DNA from: Ancylobacter polymorphus
GTDB lineage: Bacteria > Pseudomonadota > Alphaproteobacteria > Rhizobiales > Xanthobacteraceae
Assembly: GCF_030813495.1 (NCBI RefSeq)
Contig: NZ_JAUSUI010000001.1
Span: 787,239 to 851,238 of the forward strand
Reading direction: 5' to 3'
DNA: 64,000 nucleotides
Both the position numbers and the translations under genes were made by a program. The notes below the pieces were generated by a model, which did no database searches, was not told the origin of the DNA, and saw only the letters and a program-made list of their open reading frames with translations. Below are positions 27,786-37,354 of the stretch, piece after piece; position 1 is the first letter of the stretch; every line of letters begins with the position of its first letter.

Positions 27786-28361
27786 TCAGGCAGCCCGCGC
27801 CTTTGGCGGTCTGTGCTGGGCGATCTGTTCCGGCGTCGGCTGCCACCAGGTGAGGCCATGCCGGCGGGCGATCGCTGCCCCGTCGATGTCGCGCGGATCA
27901 GCGCGGTTCCAGGGCTGAACGACGGCGTGGGTGGTCAGCCACCGCACCGCAGGATTGTCCTCTTTGATTCTCGCGATCAGATCCTCAAGCGCAGCGAGCT
28001 GTGCCGGCGGATAGGGCTCCGGATTGCTACTGCGCTGAATATTGGCCAGCGAGACGCCGATGCTGGTCTCGTTGCAGGCCCCCTGGCCGGAGGGCGTGGG
28101 CACCTGCGAGCCCACGTGAAAGGCGCGGTTCGCGGTCGGCACGCAGTGAAAGATGATCGGCGCCGTCCCGTTGGCATTCTCGCTCTTGGCGGAATCCCTG
28201 CCGTCGCGCGCGATGATGTAGTGATAGCTCAATCCGACACTGCGCAGATGGTTGATGCTGGAGGATGCTGTCGAGCCTGCGGTAGCATGCAGAACGATAA
28301 GCGATGGCGGATGTTTGCGATTGCCATGGGCAAGCCACGGCGAGACCTGGATCAGCGGCAT
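27786..28361 (-). CDS. N-acetylmuramoyl-L-alanine amidase-like protein (Amidase_2/PGRP fold)
   Basis: The 191-residue protein contains LIVLHATAG with a likely zinc-ligand His near residue 25, YHYIIARDG, GACNETSIGVSLAN and the C-terminal THAVVQPWNRADP with the second His. This is the Amidase_2 layout found in cell-wall amidases and phage lysins. No signal peptide is visible, which would fit a phage-type endolysin or an effector rather than a housekeeping periplasmic enzyme. No phage genes surround it. It converges with rpe and diverges from purB. The start at 28361 follows a G-rich region. Confidence 0.75.
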   Translation of the reverse strand: MPLIQVSPWLAHGNRKHPPSLIVLHATAGSTASSSINHLRSVGLSYHYIIARDGRDSAKSENANGTAPIIFHCVPTANRAFHVGSQVPTPSGQGACNETSIGVSLANIQRSSNPEPYPPAQLAALEDLIARIKEDNPAVRWLTTHAVVQPWNRADPRDIDGAAIARRHGLTWWQPTPEQIAQHRPPKARAA

Positions 28362-28511
28362 ATCGGCCCCCCGGCCACAGAATGAACGATACCACCATAA
28401 GATGCATTTTAGTTTTACACAATCTTCTGCGCTTGCAGCCACCGTTGCACCCGGCCCCGATTGCCTGCTAATGCCGCGCCTGTCCCCCGGCCACGACGAA
28501 AGAGCCCGCCC
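28362..28511. promoter_or_regulatory. Divergent promoter region between the amidase gene and purB
   Basis: A 150-bp gap, AT-rich around 28400-28430, separates two divergent genes and presumably holds promoters for both. No specific operator was recognised. Confidence 0.3.
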
Positions 28512-29819
28512 GTGATCCCGCGCTATACCCGCCCCGAAATGGCTGCCATCTGGGAGCCGCAGACCCGTTTCCGCATCTGGTTCGAGATCGAGGCGCACGC
28601 CACCGACGCGCTGGCGGAGATCGGCGTCGTGCCGAAGGAGGCCGCGGCGAAGATCTGGGAAATGGCGAAGGACGCGACATTCGATGTCGCGCGCATCGAC
28701 GAGATCGAGGCCGTCACCAAGCACGACGTGATCGCCTTCCTGACGCATCTCGCCGAGATCGTCGGCCCCGAAGCGCGCTTCGTCCATCAGGGCATGACCT
28801 CCTCGGACGTGCTCGACACCTGCCTGTCGGTGCAGCTGGTGCGTGCGGCCGATATCCTGATCAAGGATGTGGACCGGCTGCTGGCGGCGCTGGAAGCCCG
28901 CGCCTTCGAGCACAAGCTGACCCCCACCATCGGCCGCTCGCACGGCATCCATGCCGAGCCGACCACCTTCGGCCTCAAGCTCGCCCAGGCCCATGCCGAG
29001 TTCCAGCGCAACCGGGCCCGCCTCGTCGCCGCGCGCGAGGAAGTGGCGACCTGCGCCATCTCGGGCGCCGTCGGCACCTTCGCGCAGATCGACCCGCGGG
29101 TTGAGGAACATGTCGCGGCGAAGATGGGGCTGACGGTGGAGCCGGTCTCCACCCAGGTGATCCCGCGCGACCGCCACGCCGCCTATTTCGCCGCGCTCGG
29201 CGTCGTCGCCTCCTCCATGGAGCGTGTGGCGATCGAAATACGCCATCTGCAGCGCACCGAGGTCCTGGAAGCGGAGGAGTTCTTCTCCGCCGGCCAGAAG
29301 GGTTCCTCGGCCATGCCGCACAAGCGCAACCCGGTGCTCACCGAGAACATCACCGGCCTCGCCCGCCTCGTGCGCGGCATGGTCACGCCGGCGCTGGAAA
29401 ATGTGGCGCTCTGGCACGAGCGGGATATTTCCCACTCCTCAGTGGAGCGGATGATCGGCCCGGATGCCACGGTGACGCTCGATTTCGCGCTGAACCGGCT
29501 GGCCGGCGTCATCGAGAAGCTGGTGGTCTATCCCGAGAACATGCAGAGGAATCTCGACCGTCTCGGCGGGCTGGTGCATTCGCAGCGCGTGCTGCTGGCG
29601 CTGACGCAGAAGGGCGCCAGCCGCGAGGACGCCTATCGCCTCGTGCAGCGCAACGCCATGCCGGTCTGGCGCGGCGAGGGCGAGTTCCAGAAGCTGCTGA
29701 ACGCCGACCCCGAGGTGCGTCAGTATCTCTCGGAAGAGGAAATCGCCGAGAAATTCGACCTCGGTTACCACCTCAAGCATGTCGACACGATTTTCCAGCG
29801 CGTGTTCGGCCGCAGCTGA
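28512..29819 (+). CDS. purB: Adenylosuccinate lyase
   Basis: The 435-residue enzyme cleaves SAICAR to AICAR and adenylosuccinate to AMP, two steps of purine synthesis. It starts at GTG 28512 with IPRYTRPEMAAIW, the usual family N-terminus. Catalytic regions include TSSDVLDTCLSVQL, GRSHGIHAEPTTFG with the general His, and the signature loop GSSAMPHKRNPVLTENI. Length is typical. A strong hairpin terminator follows. The other pur genes lie just downstream on the same strand. Confidence 0.96.
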   Translation: MIPRYTRPEMAAIWEPQTRFRIWFEIEAHATDALAEIGVVPKEAAAKIWEMAKDATFDVARIDEIEAVTKHDVIAFLTHLAEIVGPEARFVHQGMTSSDVLDTCLSVQLVRAADILIKDVDRLLAALEARAFEHKLTPTIGRSHGIHAEPTTFGLKLAQAHAEFQRNRARLVAAREEVATCAISGAVGTFAQIDPRVEEHVAAKMGLTVEPVSTQVIPRDRHAAYFAALGVVASSMERVAIEIRHLQRTEVLEAEEFFSAGQKGSSAMPHKRNPVLTENITGLARLVRGMVTPALENVALWHERDISHSSVERMIGPDATVTLDFALNRLAGVIEKLVVYPENMQRNLDRLGGLVHSQRVLLALTQKGASREDAYRLVQRNAMPVWRGEGEFQKLLNADPEVRQYLSEEEIAEKFDLGYHLKHVDTIFQRVFGRS

Positions 29820-29830
29820 TCCCTCACGTA

Positions 29831-29860
29831 AAAGAGGCCGGGTTTCCCCGGCCTCTTTCT
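29831..29860. terminator. Bidirectional terminator after purB
   Basis: A perfect 12-bp stem (29831-29842 with 29847-29858) with a TTTC loop has A residues at one end and T residues at the other. It can serve both purB and the converging SH3-domain gene. Confidence 0.88.
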
Positions 29861-29880
29861 TTCAGTCTCAGCTCTGACGC

Positions 29881-30567
29881 TTAGCGCCAGCCGCCCCGCC
29901 CGCCAAAACCGCGCGGGCCGCCACCGAAGCCGCCGCCGCGAACGATGACCGGACGCGGACCCATGCCGGGGCGCCCGCCCCAGCCGGGACGACCTCCCCA
30001 GCCCGGACGACCCGGACGCGGCCCCACCCAGCCCGGACGACCGGGACGCGGCCCCCAACCGGGGCGCGGGCCCCAGCCCGGACGCGGACCCCAGCCGGGA
30101 CGCGGGCCCCAACCCGGACGCGGCCCCCAGCCGGGACGACCGCCCCACCAGACCGGGCGCGGGCGCCAACCGGGGCCATACCAGCCCCAGCCGGGGCCGG
30201 GGCCGTAATAGCCACCACCCCAGCCCGGACCCCAGGCCGAGCCCGCCACCGCGCCGAGCGCGAAGGCGCCGACGCCGATCGCGACATCATCGGCGACATA
30301 GTTGGGATTGACCATCACGGTCTGGTTGCCGCCGGCGAGATAGCTGGCGCTCACCCAGCCGCCCGCCGCCTGGCACCAATTGCCCTGGCAGCCGCCGACA
30401 TTCACCCGCGTGCCGCCCGGCAGCGTGCCGATAACGCGGAAATTGGTGCCGGGACCGGCGCGCACATTGAGATCGCGCGTCACCACCGCCGCAGAAGCCG
30501 CCGTCAGCGCCGCCCCTCCGACCAGCAGGCTGACGGCCAGCGCTAGCGTCTTCATGATTTTTTGCAT
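29881..30567 (-). CDS. Secreted SH3b-domain protein with Gly/Pro/Trp repeat tail
   Basis: The 228-residue protein has a signal peptide (TLALAVSLLVGGAALTAASA). Residues about 28-78 form a bacterial SH3 domain: TRDLNVRAGPGTNFRVIG, LPGGTRVNVGG and GGWVSASYLAGG. The tail is almost entirely Gly, Pro, Trp and Arg, with five tandem PGWGPR units and further GRPGW units. SH3b domains usually bind peptidoglycan, so it may be cell-wall attached; the basic tail could bind polyanions. Start ATG 30567 has GGAGG five bases upstream. Confidence 0.8.
   Translation of the reverse strand: MQKIMKTLALAVSLLVGGAALTAASAAVVTRDLNVRAGPGTNFRVIGTLPGGTRVNVGGCQGNWCQAAGGWVSASYLAGGNQTVMVNPNYVADDVAIGVGAFALGAVAGSAWGPGWGGGYYGPGPGWGWYGPGWRPRPVWWGGRPGWGPRPGWGPRPGWGPRPGWGPRPGWGPRPGRPGWVGPRPGRPGWGGRPGWGGRPGMGPRPVIVRGGGFGGGPRGFGGRGGWR
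30036..30141 (-). repeat. Tandem 18-bp repeats encoding PGWGPR
   Basis: About five consecutive 18-bp units inside the SH3-domain gene encode PGWGPR with synonymous drift at Gly and Pro codons. The repeats are coding minisatellites, not a CRISPR array. Confidence 0.8.
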
Positions 30568-30617
30568 GTGAACCTCCCTGCGGGAGCGTCCGGCACAGAT
30601 CTCCGGCGGACCCGCTC

Positions 30618-30636
30618 GCTATCCATCCTCGATAGC
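30618..30636. promoter_or_regulatory. Inverted repeat upstream of the SH3-domain gene
   Basis: GCTATC and GATAGC flank a seven-base spacer, about 50 bases upstream of the minus-strand start at 30567. It could be an operator; no regulator is known. Confidence 0.3.
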
Positions 30637-30661
30637 AATCGAATCCGGCGAAATTGGTTGC

Positions 30662-30678
30662 ATTACCTAGGGGAGTAA
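30662..30678. promoter_or_regulatory. CCTAGG-centred element, copy 1
   Basis: The 12-mer CATTACCTAGGG recurs exactly at 31183. This copy reads TTACCTAGGGGAGTAA, an imperfect dyad with TTAC and GTAA ends. It lies upstream of the SH3-domain gene. CTAG-containing words are usually rare in bacterial DNA, so two extended matches are notable. Confidence 0.4.
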
Positions 30679-30779
30679 ACAATGGCGACGCCGCCCGCCG
30701 GGATCGGCGGCGGGCGGAAAGAAATGTCGGCCAGCAGGGCCGGCGCGGATGGGCGCCGCCCCGCAGCAGGCGGAAGGGC

Positions 30780-31103
30780 TCAGCCCTCCTTCTTCAGCGT
30801 CTCGATCGCCTCGGCCAGCAGCTCTTCCATGGTGCGGCGGATGCGGTGCTCGGACACATCGACGCCCTTGGCGTCGAAATCGGCCTTCAGCTTGCGGTAG
30901 ACATCCTCATCGCCCGCCTCTTCGAGGTCGGCGGCGATGACGGAACCGGCATAGGCATTCGCCTCATCGCCCGTCAGGCCGAGCTTCTCGGCGGCCCACA
31001 GGCCGAGCGCCTTGTTGCGGCGCGCCAGCGCCTTGAAGCGCAAATTCTGGTCGTGGGCGTACTTCGCCTCGAACGCGTCTTCGCGCTTGTCAAACGTGCT
31101 CAT
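30780..31103 (-). CDS. F1-ATPase inhibitor zeta subunit (DUF1476 family)
   Basis: The 107-residue, mostly helical, highly charged protein begins MSTFDKREDAFEAKYAHDQ, the DUF1476 hallmark, and continues with FKALARRNKALGLWAAEKLG. In alphaproteobacteria this family is the zeta subunit, which inserts its N-terminal segment into F1-ATPase to block wasteful ATP hydrolysis. No atp genes are in the window; a location next to purC is common in the class. Start ATG 31103. Confidence 0.9.
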   Translation of the reverse strand: MSTFDKREDAFEAKYAHDQNLRFKALARRNKALGLWAAEKLGLTGDEANAYAGSVIAADLEEAGDEDVYRKLKADFDAKGVDVSEHRIRRTMEELLAEAIETLKKEG

Positions 31104-31445
31104 CTGGTCGCCCCGTGTCTTTGGAAAGCGCGGCTTGATTATCGCGACCCTGTCCCCAAATCAACGCCCGGCACCATCGCGACCATTACCTAGGGCAATG
31201 TGACGCTCGCCCCGCGCCGGCGTGGTGGATAGCCCCGCAACAGGCGCTGCCATGCGGCGCCGTGCATACGGCGGCGTTTGTATCCGCCCCCCCGATGCGA
31301 TAGTGTCGCGCTCGAGGGTGCCCGCGCCATGCGAGACGAATCGTCAGAGCGCGGAGAGTTCGCGCAGACGCGGCGCCCCCAGCCGTGAACCCGGAACCGG
31401 AGCCCCGGCATCCTAATGGACTTCCTCAACCGACGGTACCCACCC
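31104..31445. promoter_or_regulatory. Divergent region between the zeta-subunit gene and purC
   Basis: This 342-bp gap (312 bp if purC starts at 31416) shows no convincing gene. It carries the second CCTAGG element (31183-31199) near the zeta-subunit side. A short plus-strand frame at 31222-31416 looks non-coding. Promoters for both genes should lie here, but no consensus was assigned. Confidence 0.4.
31183..31199. promoter_or_regulatory. CCTAGG-centred element, copy 2
   Basis: CATTACCTAGGGCAATG is a near-perfect dyad (CATT ... AATG around CCTAGG). It shares the 12-mer CATTACCTAGGG with 30661-30672. It lies 80 bases upstream of the minus-strand zeta-subunit start. Confidence 0.4.
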
Positions 31446-32225
31446 ATGAGCCGCCGCCGCCGCATTTATGAAGGTAAGGCGAAGGTCCTTTATGAAGGTC
31501 CTGAGCCCGGCACCCTGATCCAGCACTTCAAGGACGACGCCACCGCCTTCAACAACAAGAAGCACGACGTCATCGACGGCAAAGGCGTGCTGAACAACCG
31601 CATCTCGGAATATGTGTTCCTGAAACTCAACGAGATCGGGGTCCCCACGCATTTCATCAAGCGGCTGAACATGCGCGAGCAGCTCATCCGCGAGGTCGAG
31701 ATCATCCCGCTCGAAGTCGTGGTGCGCAATGTCGCCGCCGGCTCGCTGTCGACCCGCCTCGGCATCGAGGAAGGCACGCAGCTGCCGCGCTCGATCATCG
31801 AGTTCTATTACAAGAACGACGCGCTCAACGACCCGCTGGTCTCGGAAGAGCACATCACCGCCTTTGGCTGGGCCACCACCCAGGAAATCGATGACATCAT
31901 CGCCCTGGCGATCCGCGTCAACGACTTCCTGTCCGGCCTCTTCCTCGGCGTCGGTATCCGTCTTGTCGACTTCAAGATGGAATGCGGCCGCCTGTGGGAA
32001 GGCGACATGATGCGCATCGTCGTCGCCGACGAGATCAGCCCGGATTCGTGCCGGCTGTGGGACATCAAGTCGAACGACAAGCTCGACAAGGACCGCTTCC
32101 GCCGCGACATGGGCGGGCTGGTGGAGGCCTATTCGGAGGTCGCCCGCCGCCTCGGCATCATGACCGAGAACGAGCGCGCCCAGCCGGGCGGCCCCGTCCT
32201 GGTGAAATCCGAGCCCGACGAATGA
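31446..32225 (+). CDS. purC: Phosphoribosylaminoimidazole-succinocarboxamide synthase
   Basis: The 259-residue enzyme joins CAIR and aspartate using ATP to form SAICAR. Conserved parts are [15 protein letters not shown] at the N-terminus, [36 protein letters not shown] and VDFKMECGR with [10 protein letters not shown]. The ATG at 31446 matches the usual family start; an in-frame ATG at 31416 with a distant GGAG would add ten residues and cannot be excluded. It is the first gene of a purC-purS-purQ-purL-bolA-grxD cluster. Confidence 0.95.
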   Translation: MSRRRRIYEGKAKVLYEGPEPGTLIQHFKDDATAFNNKKHDVIDGKGVLNNRISEYVFLKLNEIGVPTHFIKRLNMREQLIREVEIIPLEVVVRNVAAGSLSTRLGIEEGTQLPRSIIEFYYKNDALNDPLVSEEHITAFGWATTQEIDDIIALAIRVNDFLSGLFLGVGIRLVDFKMECGRLWEGDMMRIVVADEISPDSCRLWDIKSNDKLDKDRFRRDMGGLVEAYSEVARRLGIMTENERAQPGGPVLVKSEPDE

Positions 32226-32375
32226 AACGTGCCGGATGCGGAATGTCCTGCCCTCGGGTCAGCCATTCCGCATTCGAGCATTGAGCCGTTCGCGGCCAGA
32301 TGGTAGGCGGGGGCCTCAAAGCCCCCGTTTCTGTTTTCGGTGCTTCTGTCGCACGAACCTCCCCGAGAGTGATCC

Positions 32376-32618
32376 ATGAAGGCGCGCGTCCTCGTCACCC
32401 TGAAATCCGCCGTGCTCGACCCGCAGGGCAAGGCCATCGAGGGCGCCCTGCGCTCGCTCGGCGTTCCCGGCGTCTCCAGCGTCCGCCAGGGCAAGGTCTT
32501 CGATGTCGAGCTGGAAACCGGCGATGCCGCCAAGGCCGAGGCGACGCTGAAGGACGCCTGCGAGAAGCTGCTCGCCAATACGGTGATCGAATCCTACCGT
32601 ATCGAGCTGGTGGGCTGA
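32376..32618 (+). CDS. purS: Phosphoribosylformylglycinamidine synthase subunit PurS
   Basis: The 80-residue protein starts MKARVLVTLKSAVLDPQGKA and has GVSSVRQGKVFDVELE, as in PurS. It bridges PurQ and PurL in the three-part FGAM synthase found in organisms with a short PurL. It lies 150 bp after purC and 4 bp before purQ. Confidence 0.95.
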   Translation: MKARVLVTLKSAVLDPQGKAIEGALRSLGVPGVSSVRQGKVFDVELETGDAAKAEATLKDACEKLLANTVIESYRIELVG

Positions 32619-32622
32619 CGAC

Positions 32623-33321
32623 ATGAAAGCCGCCGTCCTCGTTTTCCCCGGCTCCAATCGCGAGGGCGATGTCGCGCGCGCGCTCGAACTGGTCTCGGGC
32701 GTCAAGCCGGCTATGGTCTGGCATGCTGACACCGCCCTCCCCGCCGGCACCGACCTCGTCGTGCTGCCGGGCGGCTTCTCCTATGGCGACTATCTGCGCT
32801 GCGGCGCCATCGCCGCCCGCGCCGCCATCATGGAGGCGGTGCGTGCCCACGCCGCCCGCGGCGGGCTGGTGCTCGGCATCTGCAACGGCTTCCAGATCCT
32901 GTGCGAGAGCGGGCTGCTGCCCGGCGTGCTGGTGCGCAACGCCCGGCTGCGCTTCATCTGCCGCGAGGCGCTGCTGAAGGTGGAGCGCAACGACACCCCC
33001 TTCACCCGCCGCTATGCGCGCGGCGCCATCGTGCGCTTCCCCGTTGCCCATGGCGAGGGCAACTACACCGCCGACGCCACCACGCTGAAGAAGCTGGAGG
33101 ATGAGGGCCGGGTGCTGTTCCGCTATGTGATGCCGGACGGACACCGCGACGACGCGCAGGTGCTGAACGGCGCCGCCAATTCCATCGCCGGCATCGTCTC
33201 CGAGAAGCTGAATGTGCTCGGCCTGATGCCGCACCCGGAAAACCATGTGGACCCGCAGGTCGGCCCGACCGACGGGCGCGCTTTGTTCGAGAGCCTCGTC
33301 GGGGTGCTGGAGAAGGCGTGA
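32623..33321 (+). CDS. purQ: Phosphoribosylformylglycinamidine synthase glutaminase subunit PurQ
   Basis: The 232-residue class I glutamine amidotransferase supplies ammonia to PurL. The nucleophile is Cys87 in LGICNGFQIL, and the His-Glu pair lies in MPHPENHVDP at the C-terminus. VLPGGFSYGDYLRCGAI forms the oxyanion region. Length fits PurQ. Followed by purL after 50 bp. Confidence 0.96.
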   Translation: MKAAVLVFPGSNREGDVARALELVSGVKPAMVWHADTALPAGTDLVVLPGGFSYGDYLRCGAIAARAAIMEAVRAHAARGGLVLGICNGFQILCESGLLPGVLVRNARLRFICREALLKVERNDTPFTRRYARGAIVRFPVAHGEGNYTADATTLKKLEDEGRVLFRYVMPDGHRDDAQVLNGAANSIAGIVSEKLNVLGLMPHPENHVDPQVGPTDGRALFESLVGVLEKA

Positions 33322-33371
33322 CCCCGCCTCCCCCGCCCTGCCCGACCGCGTAACGGAATGACGGCCTTCAC

Positions 33372-35585
<2,214 letters not shown>

Positions 35586-35598
35586 GGGAGCCTGTCTG

Positions 35599-35832
35599 AT
35601 GGCGATGGAAGCGGCGGAAATCGAGCGCCTCATCAAGGAAGGGCTGCCGGACGCCTCGGTGGAGATCCGCGATCTCGCCGGCGACGGCAATCACTATGCC
35701 GCGACGGTGGTGGCCGAGAGCTTTCGCGGCAAGAGCCGGGTGCAGCAGCATCAGATGGTCTATGCGACGCTGAAGGGCCAGATGGGCGGCGTGTTGCACG
35801 CCCTCGCGCTTCAGACCAATGTACCGGACTGA
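35599..35832 (+). CDS. BolA-family protein
   Basis: The 77-residue protein has the BolA fold pattern: IERLIKEGLPDASVEIRDL, GDGNHYAATVVAE with His32, and SRVQQHQMVYATLKGQM with the invariant His51. BolA proteins bind a 2Fe-2S cluster together with monothiol glutaredoxins and act in iron regulation or cluster transfer. The very next gene is such a glutaredoxin, supporting this pairing. Confidence 0.93.
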   Translation: MAMEAAEIERLIKEGLPDASVEIRDLAGDGNHYAATVVAESFRGKSRVQQHQMVYATLKGQMGGVLHALALQTNVPD

Positions 35833-35904
35833 AGGCGGCCGGCGCGCTGAGCCGCGCCGCCACGACACCATCTCGCGAGGCCCGCAAGGGCGAAAGGCAA
35901 TGTG

Positions 35905-36243
35905 ATGAGCATTCACGATTTCATCGACGGCCAGGTGAAGAGCAACGACGTCGTCGTCTTCATGAAGGGCACGCCGCAATTCCCGATGTGCGGCTTCTCC
36001 GGCCAGGTGGCGCAGGTCTTCGCCCTGCTTGGCGTCGACTATAAGGGCATCAACGTCCTCGACTCCGACGAGATCCGCAACGGCATCAAGGAGTACACCT
36101 CCTGGCCGACCATTCCGCAGGTCTTCGTCAAGGGCGAGTTCATCGGCGGCTGCGACATCGTCCGCGAGATGTACCAGTCGGGTGAACTGCAGACGCTGCT
36201 GGAAGAGAAGGGCGTCCCGGTCATGGGCAAGGCCACGGCCTGA
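35905..36243 (+). CDS. grxD: Monothiol glutaredoxin (Grx4/GrxD family)
   Basis: The 112-residue protein carries the CGFS active site in PMCGFSGQ (Cys29-Ser32), WPTIPQVFVKGEFIGGCDI with the glutathione-binding cis-Pro and GG(C)D motif, and normal family length. Monothiol glutaredoxins bridge a 2Fe-2S cluster with glutathione and partner BolA, encoded directly upstream. The ATG at 35905 is used; a GTG just before it would add one residue. Confidence 0.95.
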   Translation: MSIHDFIDGQVKSNDVVVFMKGTPQFPMCGFSGQVAQVFALLGVDYKGINVLDSDEIRNGIKEYTSWPTIPQVFVKGEFIGGCDIVREMYQSGELQTLLEEKGVPVMGKATA

Positions 36244-36273
36244 ACCTTTGAGCACCCGCGCGCAGAACGGAAG

Positions 36274-36295
36274 CCGCCCTTCGGGGCGGTTTTTT
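36274..36295 (+). terminator. Terminator of the pur-bolA-grxD cluster
   Basis: CCGCCC and GGGCGG pair around a TTCG loop (the very stable UUCG class), followed by six T residues. It lies 30 bases after the grxD stop. Confidence 0.9.
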
Positions 36296-36490
36296 GTTTT
36301 CCAGCCCTTCCCTTTGGCAGAGAGATCTCTTCGAGCACGCTACACTTGCCCCTGACGGGCAAACAGGGAGCGACGGCCATGTCATCCGAGCAGCTGGAAG
36401 AAAAGAGCGTCTCCGCAGCCTTTGTGTCTCGTCCAACAAAAAAGCCGCCCCACCGGGCGGCTTTTCCGTGTCTCGCGATCCGGGGAAGGA
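36296..36490. other. Intergenic region between grxD and rpsD
   Basis: Between the converging grxD and rpsD genes are only the two terminators and about 140 bp of sequence. Short frames cross it (for example from ATG 36379) but run through the rpsD terminator and look non-coding. Confidence 0.4.
36438..36464 (-). terminator. Terminator of rpsD
   Basis: A perfect 10-bp stem (36441-36450 with 36455-36464) with a four-base loop ends, on the minus strand, in a T run. It lies about 27 bases past the rpsD stop. Confidence 0.88.
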
Positions 36491-37108
36491 TCAGCGCGAA
36501 TAATATTCGACCACGAGGTTCGGCTCCATCACGACCGGATAGGGCACCTCGTTGAGCTCCGGGATGCGGACGAACTTGGCCGTCATCTTGGAGTGATCGA
36601 CTTCGAGATAGTCCGGGGTGTCGCGCTCGCCGGAGGCGACGGCTTCCAGCACCAGCACCAGCTGCTTGGAGGCTTCCTTCACCTCGATCACGTCTCCGAC
36701 CTTCACCTGGTAGGACGGGACGTTGACGCGACGGCCATTGACCTTGATGTGGCCGTGGCTGACGAACTGGCGGGCGGCGAACACGGTCGGGACGAACTTG
36801 GCGCGGTAGATCACCGCGTCGAGACGGCGCTCGAGCAGGCCGATCAGGTTGGCGCCGGTGTCGCCCTTGAGGCGCGAGGCCTCGACATAGACCGAATAGA
36901 ACTGCTTCTCGCCGATGGAGCCGTAATAGCCCTTCAGCTTCTGCTTGGCGCGCAGCTGCACGCCGAAGTCGGACAGCTTGCCCTTGCGGCGCTGGCCATG
37001 CTGGCCGGGGCCATATTCACGCTTGTTGATGGGGCTCTTCGGGCGGCCCCAGATGTTTTCGCCCATACGGCGGTCAAGCTTGTGCTTGGCCGAAACGCGC
37101 TTGCTCAT
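36491..37108 (-). CDS. rpsD: 30S ribosomal protein S4
   Basis: The 205-residue protein binds 16S rRNA early in assembly of the small subunit. It begins [20 protein letters not shown] and has [29 protein letters not shown] and the S4 RNA-binding domain with [14 protein letters not shown] (residues about 95-155). It has the alphaproteobacterial N-terminus, without the zinc-binding cysteines of some other S4 forms. The ATG at 37108 follows AGAGGA. It is monocistronic here. Confidence 0.97.
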   Translation of the reverse strand: MSKRVSAKHKLDRRMGENIWGRPKSPINKREYGPGQHGQRRKGKLSDFGVQLRAKQKLKGYYGSIGEKQFYSVYVEASRLKGDTGANLIGLLERRLDAVIYRAKFVPTVFAARQFVSHGHIKVNGRRVNVPSYQVKVGDVIEVKEASKQLVLVLEAVASGERDTPDYLEVDHSKMTAKFVRIPELNEVPYPVVMEPNLVVEYYSR

Positions 37109-37354
37109 GCGCAGGTCCTCTCGCATATCGTTGCGGTTTGGATCGCGCCCCCTCCTCTACCCCCATTTCGGGAGCCGACAGGATCTTTCCGAACGCGCCG
37201 GAAAGGCCCACGGGTGCGTGAAACACCACGCGGGGCCGTTTCCAGCCCCGCGCTTGGCCGGGTGCATAGGCACAAAAGGCCGAAAGGTCAAGTTCCTGTC
37301 GTCCTTCCGTCATCCGGACGCCGACAGGAGACGGGAGGAGGACGATAAACGTGC
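37109..37354. promoter_or_regulatory. rpsD upstream region
   Basis: This 246-bp gap upstream of rpsD contains an inverted repeat CGCGGGGC ... GCCCCGCG (37229-37236 with 37245-37252). That could end the lytic transglycosylase message or be part of the rpsD leader. No other gene is visible. Confidence 0.35.

Noticed and set aside
30036..30141. Short repeats considered as CRISPR or a mobile-element end
   Set aside because: They are contiguous 18-bp codon repeats inside the SH3-domain protein tail.
31222..31416. 64-codon plus-strand frame upstream of purC
   Set aside because: Arg/Ser/Pro-rich composition, no SD, no family; it sits in a divergent promoter region.
36379..36555. Short frame between grxD and rpsD
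   Set aside because: It runs through the rpsD terminator and into rpsD antisense, with no family resemblance.
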